Positions 25,646 to 33,703 of a stretch of 64,000 nt of DNA are shown in pieces (the first letter of the stretch is position 1; each line of letters opens with the position of its first letter). The notes under the pieces are model-generated. The model was not told where the DNA came from. It saw only the letters and a list, made by a program, of their open reading frames with translations, and searched no databases. The translations under genes and the position numbers were made by a program. Source of the DNA: Micromonospora echinofusca (lineage in GTDB: Bacteria > Actinomycetota > Actinomycetes > Mycobacteriales > Micromonosporaceae); assembly GCF_900091445.1 (NCBI RefSeq), contig NZ_LT607733.1:1195501-1259500 (forward strand), read 5' to 3'.

Positions 25646-28192
25646 ATGCTGTCCGACGTGACCACCCCGCAAGATCTCGACGACCGGTTCCGGGAGACGC
25701 TGGCCGCGCTGGCCGCCCCGGCGCAGCGGCGTGACCCGGCACGGCCGGTCACCGACGACACGACCCTGACCGGCGCGCGGGCGCTGGAGCTCTTCGACGC
25801 GCAGGCCACCAGCCGCCAGCTCGACCTCGCCGGCCGGTGGCTGCGCAGCTTCGGCGAGGGCTTCTACACGATCGGTTCCGCGGGCCACGAGGGCAACGCC
25901 GCGGTGGCCGCCGCGCTGCGCGCCACCGATCCGGCGTTGCTGCACTACCGCTCGGGTGCCTTCTACTGCGTCCGCGCGGCCCAGGCCGGCGGGTCGGCGC
26001 CGGCCGAGCATCCCGGCACCGAGCATTCCGACGCCGAGCAGCCCGAGGCCGAGCAGCCAGAGGCCCCGCGGCCCGAGGCTGAGCGGGCCGGGGCCGGGCA
26101 CGGTGGTTCCGACCGGCCCGCCGAGGCCCCGCCGGGCGACGCGGTCGGCTCCGGCGAAGCCCCTGCCCCCGACGCCCCCGCCCCGGACGAGCCGGCCGGC
26201 GGCGCCGGGTCCGCCGTGGACCAGCCGCTGTCCCCGGCGTACGCCGAAGCGGCCCGCGACGTCCTGCGCGGCATGGTCGCCTCCAGCCGGGAGCCGATCG
26301 CTGGCGGGCGCCACAAGGTCTTCGGCCGGGCAGACCTGGCCGTCGTCCCGACCACCTCCACCATCGCGTCCCACCTGCCCCGCGCCGTCGGGATGGGGCT
26401 GGCGGTGGAACGGCTCCGCCGGCTGGACACCTCCGGCCGGCGCGACGGGGCACGGGCCGGCGCCAAGCAGGCGCCCTGGCCGCCGGACGCCATCGTGGTC
26501 TGCTCGTTCGGCGACGCCTCGGTCAACCACGCGAGCGCCACCGCCGCGTTCAACACCGCCGGCTGGTACGACCACACCGGCCTGCGCATCCCGGTGCTCT
26601 TCGTCTGCGAGGACAACGGCCTCGGCATCAGCGTCCGCTCCCCGAAGGGGTGGGTGGAGACCACGCTGCGGTCCAAGCCGGGGATCCGCTACTTCGCCGC
26701 CGAGGGCGACGACCTGGTGCGGGCGTACGAGGCCGCAGCCGAGGCGGCGGCCTGGGTGCGGCGGCACCGGCGTCCCGCCGTGCTGCACCTGTCGACGGTG
26801 CGGCTGATGGGGCACGCCGGGGCGGACGCCGAGGCCGCGTACCGCAGCGCCGGTGAGATCGCCGCGGACTTCGACCGCGACCCGCTGGCCGGCACGGCAC
26901 GGCTGCTGGTCGACGCCGGGGTGGCCACAGGCGAGGAGCTACTGGCCCGCTACGACGAGATCGGCTGGCAGGTGCGCCGGATCGCCGAGGAGGTGCTGGA
27001 CGAGCCGAAGCTCACCGCGCCGGCGGACGTGGTGGCCCCGCTGGCACCCCGCCGGCCGGCGCGCCTCGCCCGGGCGGTGGCCGACGCGGCTGCCCGCGCC
27101 GCGGGCCCCGGTGCCGGCGCCCGGGCGGAGGCGTTCGGTGGCAAGCCGCCCGAGCTGACCGGCCCGCTGACGCTGGCGCAGAGCATCAACGCCGCGCTCG
27201 CCGACGGGATGCTCGACCACCCGCAGATGGCGGTGTTCGGCGAGGACGTCGGCGCCAAGGGCGGCGTCTACGGGGTGACGAAGGGGCTGCGGGACCGCTT
27301 CGGCGCGGCCCGGGTCTTCGACACGCTGCTCGACGAGACCTCGATCCTCGGGCTGGGGCTCGGCGCCGGGCTGGCCGGGATGCTGCCCGTGCCCGAGATC
27401 CAGTACCTGGCGTACCTGCACAACGCCGAGGACCAGCTGCGCGGCGAGGCCGCCACGATGCAGTTCTTCTCGCAGGGCGCCTTCCGTAATCCGATGGTGG
27501 TGCGGGTGGCCGGCCTGGCGTACCAGGAGGGCTTCGGTGGGCACTTCCACAACGACAACTCGGTGGCCGTACTCCGGGACGTGCCAGGTCTGGTGATCGC
27601 GGTGCCGGCGCGGCCCGACGACGCCGCGCCCATGCTGCGCACCTGCCTGGCCAGCGCCGCGGTGGACGGCAGCGTCTGCGTCTTCCTGGAGCCGATCGCG
27701 CTCTACCACACCCGCGACCTGTACGCCGACGGTGACGGTGAGTGGTTGTCCCGCTACGCCGAGCCCGGCGCGTGGACCGGTGGTCACGTGCCCATAGGGC
27801 GGGCCCGCGTCTACGGCGTCGGCTCCGCCGAGGACGTCACGATCATCACGTTCGGTAACGGAGTGTCGATGTCGCTGCGCGCGGCGGCCACCCTCGCCGA
27901 CGAGGGCGTCGGCACCCGGGTGGTGGACCTGCGCTGGCTGTCCCCGCTGCCGGTGGCCGACATCATCCGCGAGGCCGCAGCGACGGGCCGGGTGCTGGTC
28001 GTGGACGAAACCCGCCGCTCCGGCGGGGTGGGCGAGGGGGTCATCGCGGCCCTGGTGGATGCCGGATATGTCGGAGCGGCGCGGCGAGTGGCCGGAGTTG
28101 ACTCTTTTGTACCATTAGGCCCGGCGGCGCGTCAGGTTCTGGTCTCCGAGGAAGCAATTACCCAGGGTGCCCGCACGCTCCTGGCACGGTAA
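25646..28192 (+). CDS. Fused alpha/beta thiamine-dependent 2-oxoacid dehydrogenase E1
   Basis: This 848-residue protein joins the E1-alpha and E1-beta subunits of branched-chain-type 2-oxoacid dehydrogenases. The alpha half has [28 protein letters not shown] and a ThDP motif [15 protein letters not shown] ending at CEDN. The beta half starts near residue 500 ([20 protein letters not shown]) with [19 protein letters not shown]. Residues ~113-195, inside the alpha half, are an acidic Pro/Ala/Glu low-complexity insert at a point where relatives continue directly to RDVLRGM. The substrate may be a branched-chain 2-oxoacid, giving primers for FabH, but this is inference. No E2/E3 genes are adjacent. 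A GTG at 25661 is an alternative start. Confidence 0.88.
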   Translation: MLSDVTTPQDLDDRFRETLAALAAPAQRRDPARPVTDDTTLTGARALELFDAQATSRQLDLAGRWLRSFGEGFYTIGSAGHEGNAAVAAALRATDPALLHYRSGAFYCVRAAQAGGSAPAEHPGTEHSDAEQPEAEQPEAPRPEAERAGAGHGGSDRPAEAPPGDAVGSGEAPAPDAPAPDEPAGGAGSAVDQPLSPAYAEAARDVLRGMVASSREPIAGGRHKVFGRADLAVVPTTSTIASHLPRAVGMGLAVERLRRLDTSGRRDGARAGAKQAPWPPDAIVVCSFGDASVNHASATAAFNTAGWYDHTGLRIPVLFVCEDNGLGISVRSPKGWVETTLRSKPGIRYFAAEGDDLVRAYEAAAEAAAWVRRHRRPAVLHLSTVRLMGHAGADAEAAYRSAGEIAADFDRDPLAGTARLLVDAGVATGEELLARYDEIGWQVRRIAEEVLDEPKLTAPADVVAPLAPRRPARLARAVADAAARAAGPGAGARAEAFGGKPPELTGPLTLAQSINAALADGMLDHPQMAVFGEDVGAKGGVYGVTKGLRDRFGAARVFDTLLDETSILGLGLGAGLAGMLPVPEIQYLAYLHNAEDQLRGEAATMQFFSQGAFRNPMVVRVAGLAYQEGFGGHFHNDNSVAVLRDVPGLVIAVPARPDDAAPMLRTCLASAAVDGSVCVFLEPIALYHTRDLYADGDGEWLSRYAEPGAWTGGHVPIGRARVYGVGSAEDVTIITFGNGVSMSLRAAATLADEGVGTRVVDLRWLSPLPVADIIREAAATGRVLVVDETRRSGGVGEGVIAALVDAGYVGAARRVAGVDSFVPLGPAARQVLVSEEAITQGARTLLAR

Positions 28193-28304
28193 ATTCCGTT
28201 GCACCCGGTGCGCCACTTGCGCGGGGAGCCACAACTGTGTGGACTTTGCCTGACGGCGTCGACGTGACGCCGCGGGCAGGGATGAGATGAGGAGGCACGC
28301 GACA

Positions 28305-28742
28305 GTGAGCGCGACCGCTGGTCAGGCCGCCGACGGGGTACGCAGCCTGGCGGACCGGTTCGGGATCGAACCGGGGATGGTCGTCATGGAGATGGGGTAC
28401 GACGAAGACGTCGACCAGGATCTCCGGGACGCCCTGACCGACCGCTGTGGAGAGCTGGTCGACGAGGACACCGACGAGGTGGTCGACGCGGTGCTGGTCT
28501 GGTACCGCGACGGCGACGGTGATCTCTTCGAGCTCCTCGTCGACGCCCTCGGCCCGCTGGCCGACAACGGCGTCGTGTGGTTGCTCACGCCCAAGGCGGG
28601 GCGTGAGGGGCACGTGGAGCCGAGCGAGGTCGCCGAGTCCGCGCCCACCGCCGGTCTCCAGCAGACCTCCACCGTCAACGCCGGCCGGGACTGGAGCGGC
28701 GCCCGCCTCGTCCTGCGCCGTGGGGCCAAGGGCAAGAAGTAG
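28305..28742 (+). CDS. DUF3052 family protein
   Basis: A 145-residue protein starts at GTG 28305. The apparent upstream ATG at 28287 sits on the ribosome site (GAGGAGG) itself, so it is rejected. Motifs ADGVRSLADRFGIEPGMVVM, DDAVDAVLVWYRDGDGDLFE-like acidic stretches and VVWLLTPKAGREGHVEP identify DUF3052, an actinobacterial family of unknown function. It sits next to ahpE, as Rv2239c does beside Rv2238c in Mycobacterium. The C-terminus is basic (RRGAKGKK). Confidence 0.9.
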   Translation: MSATAGQAADGVRSLADRFGIEPGMVVMEMGYDEDVDQDLRDALTDRCGELVDEDTDEVVDAVLVWYRDGDGDLFELLVDALGPLADNGVVWLLTPKAGREGHVEPSEVAESAPTAGLQQTSTVNAGRDWSGARLVLRRGAKGKK

Positions 28743-28825
28743 GCCGACGTCGGCGATCACCCGGCGGCGCCCGCTGCCGGGTGTGGCAGGCTGTTGCCCA
28801 TCCGACCCGATCCTGAGGAGCTCGC

Positions 28826-29293
28826 ATGCCGATCGAGGTTGGCGCCGAGGCGCCGGACTTCGTGCTCAAGGACCAGAACAACCAGGAGGTCCGGCTCTCG
28901 GACTTCCGTGGCAAGCGCACCGTGCTGCTGGTCTTCTACCCGCTCGCCTTCACCGGGATCTGCCAGGGTGAGCTGTGCGAGGTGCGGGACAACCTCAACG
29001 ACTACGTCAACGACGACGTCCAGGTGCTGACGGTCAGTGTCGACTCCGTCTACGCCCACAAGATCTGGGCCGACAAGGAGGGCTACCAGTTCCCGCTGCT
29101 GGCCGACTTCTGGCCGCACGGCGCGGTGGCCCAGTCCTACGGCGTCTTCAACGACGTCGCCGGCATCGCCAACCGGGGCACCTTCGTGATCGACAAGGCC
29201 GGCGTGGTCCGCTTCGCCGAGATGAACATGCCGGGCGAGGCCCGCGACCAGCAGGGTTGGCGCAAGGCCCTCGCTGACGCCGTCGCGGCCTGA
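28826..29293 (+). CDS. ahpE: Peroxiredoxin AhpE
   Basis: The 155-residue thiol peroxidase has peroxidatic Cys46 in PLAFTGICQGEL, with the conserved Pro and Thr of the active site. It reduces peroxides and peroxynitrite. The Mycobacterium AhpE is a one-cysteine enzyme reduced by mycoredoxin or mycothiol. This protein has an additional Cys51, five residues later. Order DUF3052-ahpE is conserved in Mycobacterium. A GAGGAGCTCGC ribosome region precedes the ATG. The tRNA-Val gene follows. Confidence 0.93.
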   Translation: MPIEVGAEAPDFVLKDQNNQEVRLSDFRGKRTVLLVFYPLAFTGICQGELCEVRDNLNDYVNDDVQVLTVSVDSVYAHKIWADKEGYQFPLLADFWPHGAVAQSYGVFNDVAGIANRGTFVIDKAGVVRFAEMNMPGEARDQQGWRKALADAVAA

Positions 29294-29372
29294 CCAACCG
29301 GGCACGCCGTACGACCGGGCCGGTGGAGGGCAGGGTAAGCTAGCCAACCTCCGGCCCGCTCGTACGGGTTCC

Positions 29373-29444
29373 GGGCGCGTAGCTCAGTGGGAGAGCACTC
29401 GCCTTACAAGCGAGGGGTCGCAGGTTCGAAACCTGCCGCGCCCA
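29373..29444 (+). tRNA. tRNA-Val (anticodon UAC)
   Basis: A full cloverleaf can be drawn: acceptor GGGCGCG/CGCGCCC, D arm with AGCTCAGTGGGAGAGC, anticodon stem CTCGC/GCGAG with loop containing TAC, and T arm CAGGTTCGAAACCTG. The discriminator base is A; no encoded CCA. The 3' half is duplicated at 30726-30768, marking it as an integration target. Confidence 0.95.
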
Positions 29445-29445
29445 C
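29403..29445 (+). repeat. Attachment site, tRNA-proximal copy
   Basis: 43 bp from the anticodon loop to just past the tRNA 3' end are repeated exactly at 30726-30768. An intact tRNA on one side and a bare 3' half on the other is the signature left by a tyrosine-recombinase element. Confidence 0.85.
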
Positions 29446-29498
29446 ACTCTGACCAGCACGTGAAGCGGGCTGCCGGTTGATCGGCGGCCCGCTTCGTC

Positions 29499-29782
29499 TC
29501 AGTTCGTCGCGTTCCAGAGCAGCCCGGCGACCTGTTCGGCGATGCCAGCGGTGATCTCCGGGGCTAGGTGCTGGTACCGGGTCGTCATGGCCATCTGCGA
29601 CCAGCCCATGACCTCCATGACGGCACGGGTCGGCACGCCGAGGACCAGGAGCATGGTCGCGGCGGTTTGTCGGGCGTCGTGCAACCGGGCGTCCCGCACG
29701 CGCGCTTCCTTCAGCAGCGCATCCATGCGTCGTGATCGGCCCGCGGATCGATCGGCCTGCCGTTGGGCTGCGTGAAGACCCA
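29499..29782 (-). pseudogene. Truncated tyrosine recombinase (integrase), frameshifted
   Basis: Only the C-terminal ~95 residues remain. WVFTQPNGRPIDPRADHDAW is in one frame and DALLKEARVRDARLHDARQT onward is in another, so a frameshift lies near 29722. The HxxR box reads HDARQT, GWSQMAMTTRYQH carries the catalytic Tyr, and the protein ends normally in LLWNATN. The catalytic core upstream is absent; the sequence starts exactly where the neighbouring lipoprotein gene stops. It cannot be active. It lies next to the tRNA-Val attachment site, as expected for an integrase. Confidence 0.85.
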
Positions 29783-29783
29783 C

Positions 29784-30479
29784 TCAAAGCATCGCCACTG
29801 GCACCAGGCGCACCGCCTCGACGCCATCAAGGCGTTCAATCTCGGGCAGCCCGGTCCCACCCTTTCCGTTCAGGGGAAGCTGGAGCCGCAGCGAAGCGCG
29901 CGTCACCTGCGAGTCGAGTTGCGTGGCAAGGTCGCCCTTGCCTTGGCACTGCTTACGCAGACGCTCAAAGGCGGCGTCGCGGTCCTCGAATTCGACCGAC
30001 TCCGCGTGGGGTAGCGCCCGGACGGCCTCCTCTACAGTGGCTCGCTGCTCTGCCGTAGCCGGTTCTAGCCGGACGATCGCCCCGATCCGCGACGGGAGGG
30101 GATCAACATCGGCGATCTTGAGCACAGCCCACTCGACGCCGTCGACCGTACCCATCACCAGTTCGGCTGCCTCGGCGACCGACACGTCCGTGACAGTCGC
30201 GCGAAAGGACTCCGGTATGTGCTCCGGATCCAGATCCGCCAGCAGGTCCGGCGAGTCTTTCCGCAATTTCTCGTATGCCTGATCGCGGGTCTCGAAGACG
30301 ACGCCCTCTACGCTCGGTATCGCGCGTAGCCGCTGCTCCACCACACTTTTTTGCGCTGCCGTCACATCATGGTCCAGCAGGACGGTCAATGTTGTGTGCC
30401 CGGCATCCTTCGGCTCGGAGGTGCAAGCGGACAAAGCGGAAAGGAGCAAGAAGGCCAATACCGGCGCGATGCGACGCAT
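29784..30479 (-). CDS. Lipoprotein with two FtsX-ectodomain-like modules
   Basis: The 231-residue product has signal peptide MRRIAPVLAFLLLSAL and lipobox LSAC (Cys19), so it is probably anchored outside the membrane. Residues ~30-120 (TLTVLLDHDVTAAQKSVVEQ, then AIPSVEGVVFETRDQAYEKL, PESFRATVTD) match the extracellular domain of the cell-division protein FtsX. A second, more divergent copy follows (VRLEPATAEQRATVEEAVRA, then SVEFEDRDAAFERLRKQ). In FtsX this domain binds peptidoglycan-hydrolase activators. Here it occurs without the permease, twice, inside the att-flanked segment. The role is unknown. Confidence 0.8.
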   Translation of the reverse strand: MRRIAPVLAFLLLSALSACTSEPKDAGHTTLTVLLDHDVTAAQKSVVEQRLRAIPSVEGVVFETRDQAYEKLRKDSPDLLADLDPEHIPESFRATVTDVSVAEAAELVMGTVDGVEWAVLKIADVDPLPSRIGAIVRLEPATAEQRATVEEAVRALPHAESVEFEDRDAAFERLRKQCQGKGDLATQLDSQVTRASLRLQLPLNGKGGTGLPEIERLDGVEAVRLVPVAML

Positions 30480-30725
30480 GAGTCAGATCGTAGGTGGGCG
30501 CGAGGCATCGAGTGATCCCAGGGCCTTGGCCGGCGTGCCCGATGCAGCGGTTAAACATGGAGGCTAGGGACACAACGTGGCTGACAATCAACGGTCGCTG
30601 GCGGCCGTCTCGTCTCGGTTCTCGTCTCGTTCACTGACGTTCAGGGCGGGTCGGAGGCGGTGGTAGGTGTCGATCTTTCCTGGTGATGGATGCCGGCGGA
30701 CCTCTCTGGACAGAGCGTCATGGAA

Positions 30726-30768
30726 CTTACAAGCGAGGGGTCGCAGGTTCGAAACCTGCCGCGCCCAC
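30726..30768 (+). repeat. Attachment site, distal copy (tRNA-Val 3' half)
   Basis: An exact 43-bp copy of 29403-29445. The 5' half of the tRNA is absent, so this is not a tRNA gene. With the proximal copy it delimits a 1.28-kb segment. Confidence 0.85.
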
Positions 30769-30917
30769 CATCACCATCAGCACCAACACCGGCCCGAAGA
30801 TCAGAAACCAGGCCGATGGCAGCAGCGGTGACAAGCGATGTCCCGATGGGCGAACCGCGACGACTGGGCGCGCTCGACATCCACCCGTCGGCCCTGTTCC
30901 GTAGGCGATCCGCCGCC

Positions 30918-31206
30918 GGACTGCCCTGCAGGACAGATACGCCCTGCTGACGGCCGACCCGGCGGTCGACGAAGAAGTCGACCCCGACAAGATCGACGAC
31001 GACGTCCTGGCGCTCGTCCCGGTACCGATGGAGGAGTTCGACTCCGGCAGCGCTCGTACGGGCCACCTCCGCGCTGCGGCCATCGACGAACGAACGAAGG
31101 TCATCGACCAGAACGATCGTCCGGCGGGCATCCACGCGATGATGATGCCCGGCGCCGTCACGATCTGCCATCCGGATCTGCCGCCGCCCGAGAGTCACGA
31201 GGCGTG
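30918..31206 (+). pseudogene. Coding-like fragment, C-terminal end of an unknown protein
   Basis: The frame ending TGA at 31206 has strongly G/C-biased third positions and a protein-like sequence (RYALLTADPAVDEEVDPDKI, then LVPVPMEEFDSGSARTG, ending PDLPPPESHEA). No start codon or ribosome site lies upstream, and an in-frame stop occurs near 30910. It is probably the tail of a gene broken by island rearrangement. I do not recognise the family. Confidence 0.4.
31168..31184 (+). repeat. Intergenic motif copy (CATCCGGATCTGCCGCC)
   Basis: One of several similar short sequences in the accessory region, all in the same orientation. Together with the copy at 39746 it extends to about 30 bases with 3 mismatches, continuing to CCGAG.GTCAC. 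Confidence 0.35.
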
Positions 31207-31297
31207 ACGAGATGTCGTAGGGTCCGTCGCGCTGAGACAGGGGACCCCCTGTGTTACCGAATCAGCTGAGCGCCGCTGCTGCGGCACCGGCGTCTCG

Positions 31298-32017
31298 TCA
31301 GCGGGCCGTTTGCTTGCCAACTGTGTCGGCTCGGATCGCGATGGTGACCTGGTTCCCCGCGGCGGGGTCGATGACGCAGTGCAGTCCGAGGTCTGTGATG
31401 CGGCCGTCGCGTGGGTCCCACTCGCGGGCACCGGCGTCACTTCCCAAGATTGAGCCGAGCGAGTCGATCGTGGGCTTCCACAGGTTCGGCCAGGCGCGGC
31501 GGGGCCCGACCACGAACGCGAGCTGGAGGGCGATACCGCCATCGAGAAGTGGTTGAGCGGCGATGATCTGGTCGCGGATCTGCCGCTTGTACGCGGTGGT
31601 ACTGGCTGACGCAGTCGTGCGCACCTGCAGCGAGCACACCCCGCCGGGATCCTGGACAGCGTGCGTCTGGCACACCGCGACCGAGGACCACGTTGCATGC
31701 CGCTTGGTCGCCCACACCGAGGCGAACTGCCGCCCGATGTCCTTGGTCAACTTCGGGACGAGCGGAAACAGGTAGTTGTCGAGGTCGTTGAGCGCGAGCA
31801 GGGGCACCTTGTCCGGCAGCCCGATGTCCACGCGCAGCGCGAGCGGATCCGGTGTGACGCGCAACTGCATGGCGACGGCCGACTGGACGTCGGCGGCAAA
31901 CGCGACGAAGCGGACCTGGCCAGATGACCCAGCCGTGTCCCAGCTGGCCAGGGCAGGCGGAACGCTCAGTGCGCTTCCCATGGAATCCGGGCGCGCATAG
32001 AAGACAGGCAAGGCCAC
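31298..32017 (-). CDS. Hypothetical protein
   Basis: The product of up to 239 residues starts at GTG 32017; ATG 31981 is an alternative, and neither has a clear ribosome site. Two segments look related to each other: LLALNDLDNYLFPLVPKLTK and AWPNLWKPTIDSLGSILG. The Asp-rich 'D-LDN' pattern is faintly like RusA-type Holliday-junction nucleases, but not enough to assign. It lies 143 bases beyond the stop of a PD-(D/E)XK nuclease gene on the same strand, so a shared DNA-processing or defence role is possible. Confidence 0.6.
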   Translation of the reverse strand: MALPVFYARPDSMGSALSVPPALASWDTAGSSGQVRFVAFAADVQSAVAMQLRVTPDPLALRVDIGLPDKVPLLALNDLDNYLFPLVPKLTKDIGRQFASVWATKRHATWSSVAVCQTHAVQDPGGVCSLQVRTTASASTTAYKRQIRDQIIAAQPLLDGGIALQLAFVVGPRRAWPNLWKPTIDSLGSILGSDAGAREWDPRDGRITDLGLHCVIDPAAGNQVTIAIRADTVGKQTAR

Positions 32018-32160
32018 AGGCGGAATCTATCGCCAGACCAGAGCTCGACCACCCGTTGTGCCTGCGGGTTGCTCGGACCAGCGTTCCTCGTTTGCCTTCT
32101 TGCTTGTGCCGCGATCCGCGCCGAGTGCGGAGACTTCCAGGTGCGGTGGTGGCGGACCGC

Positions 32161-33219
32161 TCAAGCCGCACCGGGCTCCAGCGGCTCATAGCTGAATTCG
32201 GGGCTTGGCGCCAAGGCGATGAGTCGGTCGAGGACGGGCTCGGTATTGGTGCCCCACATCTTGGAGACGACCCAGGTGCGTCCTTGATCGTGCAGGGGTG
32301 CGTCGAGGAACCAACGGCCGAGGCGTTTGGTGGATCCCGGGTAGGTCGCTAGGAACGCCTTGGCGAGTTCTTCACCGCTCAGCAGGCCTTCGACTGGCAG
32401 GAATCTCGAGCGTGGGATGGCGGTGCTGAGCTGTTGGGCGGTAATTCCTGCCTTGTGTAGGGCTGTCGCCATGGTGAGCACGGCCCAGCGCTTACGCAGA
32501 GGACGACTGCGGCCTTCGGGAGTGACGATCTCGTACTGGGTCCAGTCGCGGCCATCGGCACTGACCGCCCGGGCCTGGCTCTGCTTACGACGGATCTGGA
32601 CGGTCAGTTCGCCGGCCTCGGGCAGCGGGATGATCTGCTGCACGTCCAGTAGCAGCCTTTCGGCGACCTTGTACGGCGTGAGCTTCACGCAACGGATGTC
32701 AAGTCCGTACACGTCGGTCAGCCAGAGCACAGTCGTGGTGATCTCACGGTCAAACCCGGCAGCCACGAGTACCAGGCGTACTTCGCGGCTGAGCACCGTC
32801 TCCTCCCCGCCGGCGTCCTCGAGAAATTCCGCCAGTCTGGACCGGGCTTCGTCGACCGCTTCGGGTTCGACCTGGGCCAGATAGTGCTCGTGATGTTCGA
32901 CGAGGTCGTCAAAGGTCATGACGGACACCATCGCGGCATACCGCAGCGCCTGAAGTTCCACGTGACCGCCGTCGTTGGTGCGCTTGAGCTCGATGACGAC
33001 CAGTCGGCCACTACGGTCGACTCCCAGCAGGTCGACACGGCGTCGAGCATCGGTGAAGGCTCCGAACTCCTCAGCCACGACCATCACGCCGTCGACGATC
33101 ATGTCGATTCGCGCGCGAAGCAGCCGCTGCAGGTCAGCCCGCTCCAGCACTTGCTCCGCCGTGAAGGTGGTGGACGGCACCGGCTCCAACACGTTGGACG
33201 TCATCTCGTACAGCGGCAT
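32161..33219 (-). CDS. PD-(D/E)XK nuclease-like protein (NucS/DUF91-like)
   Basis: The 352-residue protein starts at ATG 33219 (MPLYEMTSNVLEPV). The nuclease core is seen as VDLLGVDRSGRLVVIELKRT, giving D...ExK, preceded by the helix LQRLLRARIDMIVDGVMVVA. This resembles the DUF91/NucS-like endonuclease domain fused to a ~200-residue C-terminal region of unknown fold (YEIVTPEGRSRPLRKRWAVL). Such stand-alone proteins are common in mobile regions. I cannot say whether it acts in repair or defence. The uncharacterised gene at 31298 follows on the same strand. Confidence 0.7.
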   Translation of the reverse strand: MPLYEMTSNVLEPVPSTTFTAEQVLERADLQRLLRARIDMIVDGVMVVAEEFGAFTDARRRVDLLGVDRSGRLVVIELKRTNDGGHVELQALRYAAMVSVMTFDDLVEHHEHYLAQVEPEAVDEARSRLAEFLEDAGGEETVLSREVRLVLVAAGFDREITTTVLWLTDVYGLDIRCVKLTPYKVAERLLLDVQQIIPLPEAGELTVQIRRKQSQARAVSADGRDWTQYEIVTPEGRSRPLRKRWAVLTMATALHKAGITAQQLSTAIPRSRFLPVEGLLSGEELAKAFLATYPGSTKRLGRWFLDAPLHDQGRTWVVSKMWGTNTEPVLDRLIALAPSPEFSYEPLEPGAA

Positions 33220-33703
33220 CCGGTCATCATTGCAGTGACGGCGGCGCTGCTGGGGAGGCCGCGCGTGAGCACGCACGGCCCGGTGCTGCCGATCTGGAGC
33301 CGATCTCCGTGGCCTTCTGCCTGGGTGCCCAACTGGTGGGCGCCTCCGAGGATCTGACCTCGGTGCCGGCGGGGCGCTGCATCAACGCTTCCTCGGCTGG
33401 AGGCGGGGGAGAGGCCACCTGAGGAACGAGCGTCCCAGGGTGCGCATCCAGCGCCTCGTACGGCGCCAGCAGTACGGCAGGAGGCTCGCTCCGAACGATT
33501 TCAATCCACTGTGGACATGAGCTACGCTCTCCGCCGGGCCTGCCGACTCGATCGGTACGTGCGGCAGAGGCAGCCACCGGCAACGGTGGCCGACGCCGCA
33601 CGCAACCCGGGTGACCTGCGCGATCCGCGGACCCCGAGCCGCTCTTGGGTGGGTTTTCCGCCGCCGCTACCTGCGCCGCCACATCAACGAAGGACCGATT
33701 CAG
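33220..33703 (+). other. 484-bp region before the biosynthetic pair, with a coding-like fragment
   Basis: One plus-strand frame ending TGA at 33422 has coding-like base use and reads LEPISVAFCLGAQLVGASED, then LTSVPAGRCINASSAGGGG, then EAT. It lacks an ATG and a ribosome site; a GTG sits inside it. It may be a broken gene tail or an unusual small peptide. The remaining ~280 bases show no supported gene. The ribosome site AAGGA near 33690 belongs to the downstream reductase. Confidence 0.35.

Noticed and set aside
30726..30768. A second tRNA-Val gene
   Set aside because: Only the 3' half is present, with no D arm or 5' acceptor strand; it is an attachment-site copy.
31298..32017. RusA-type Holliday junction nuclease
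   Set aside because: Only one faint 'D-LDN' match; the remaining conserved acidic residues could not be placed.
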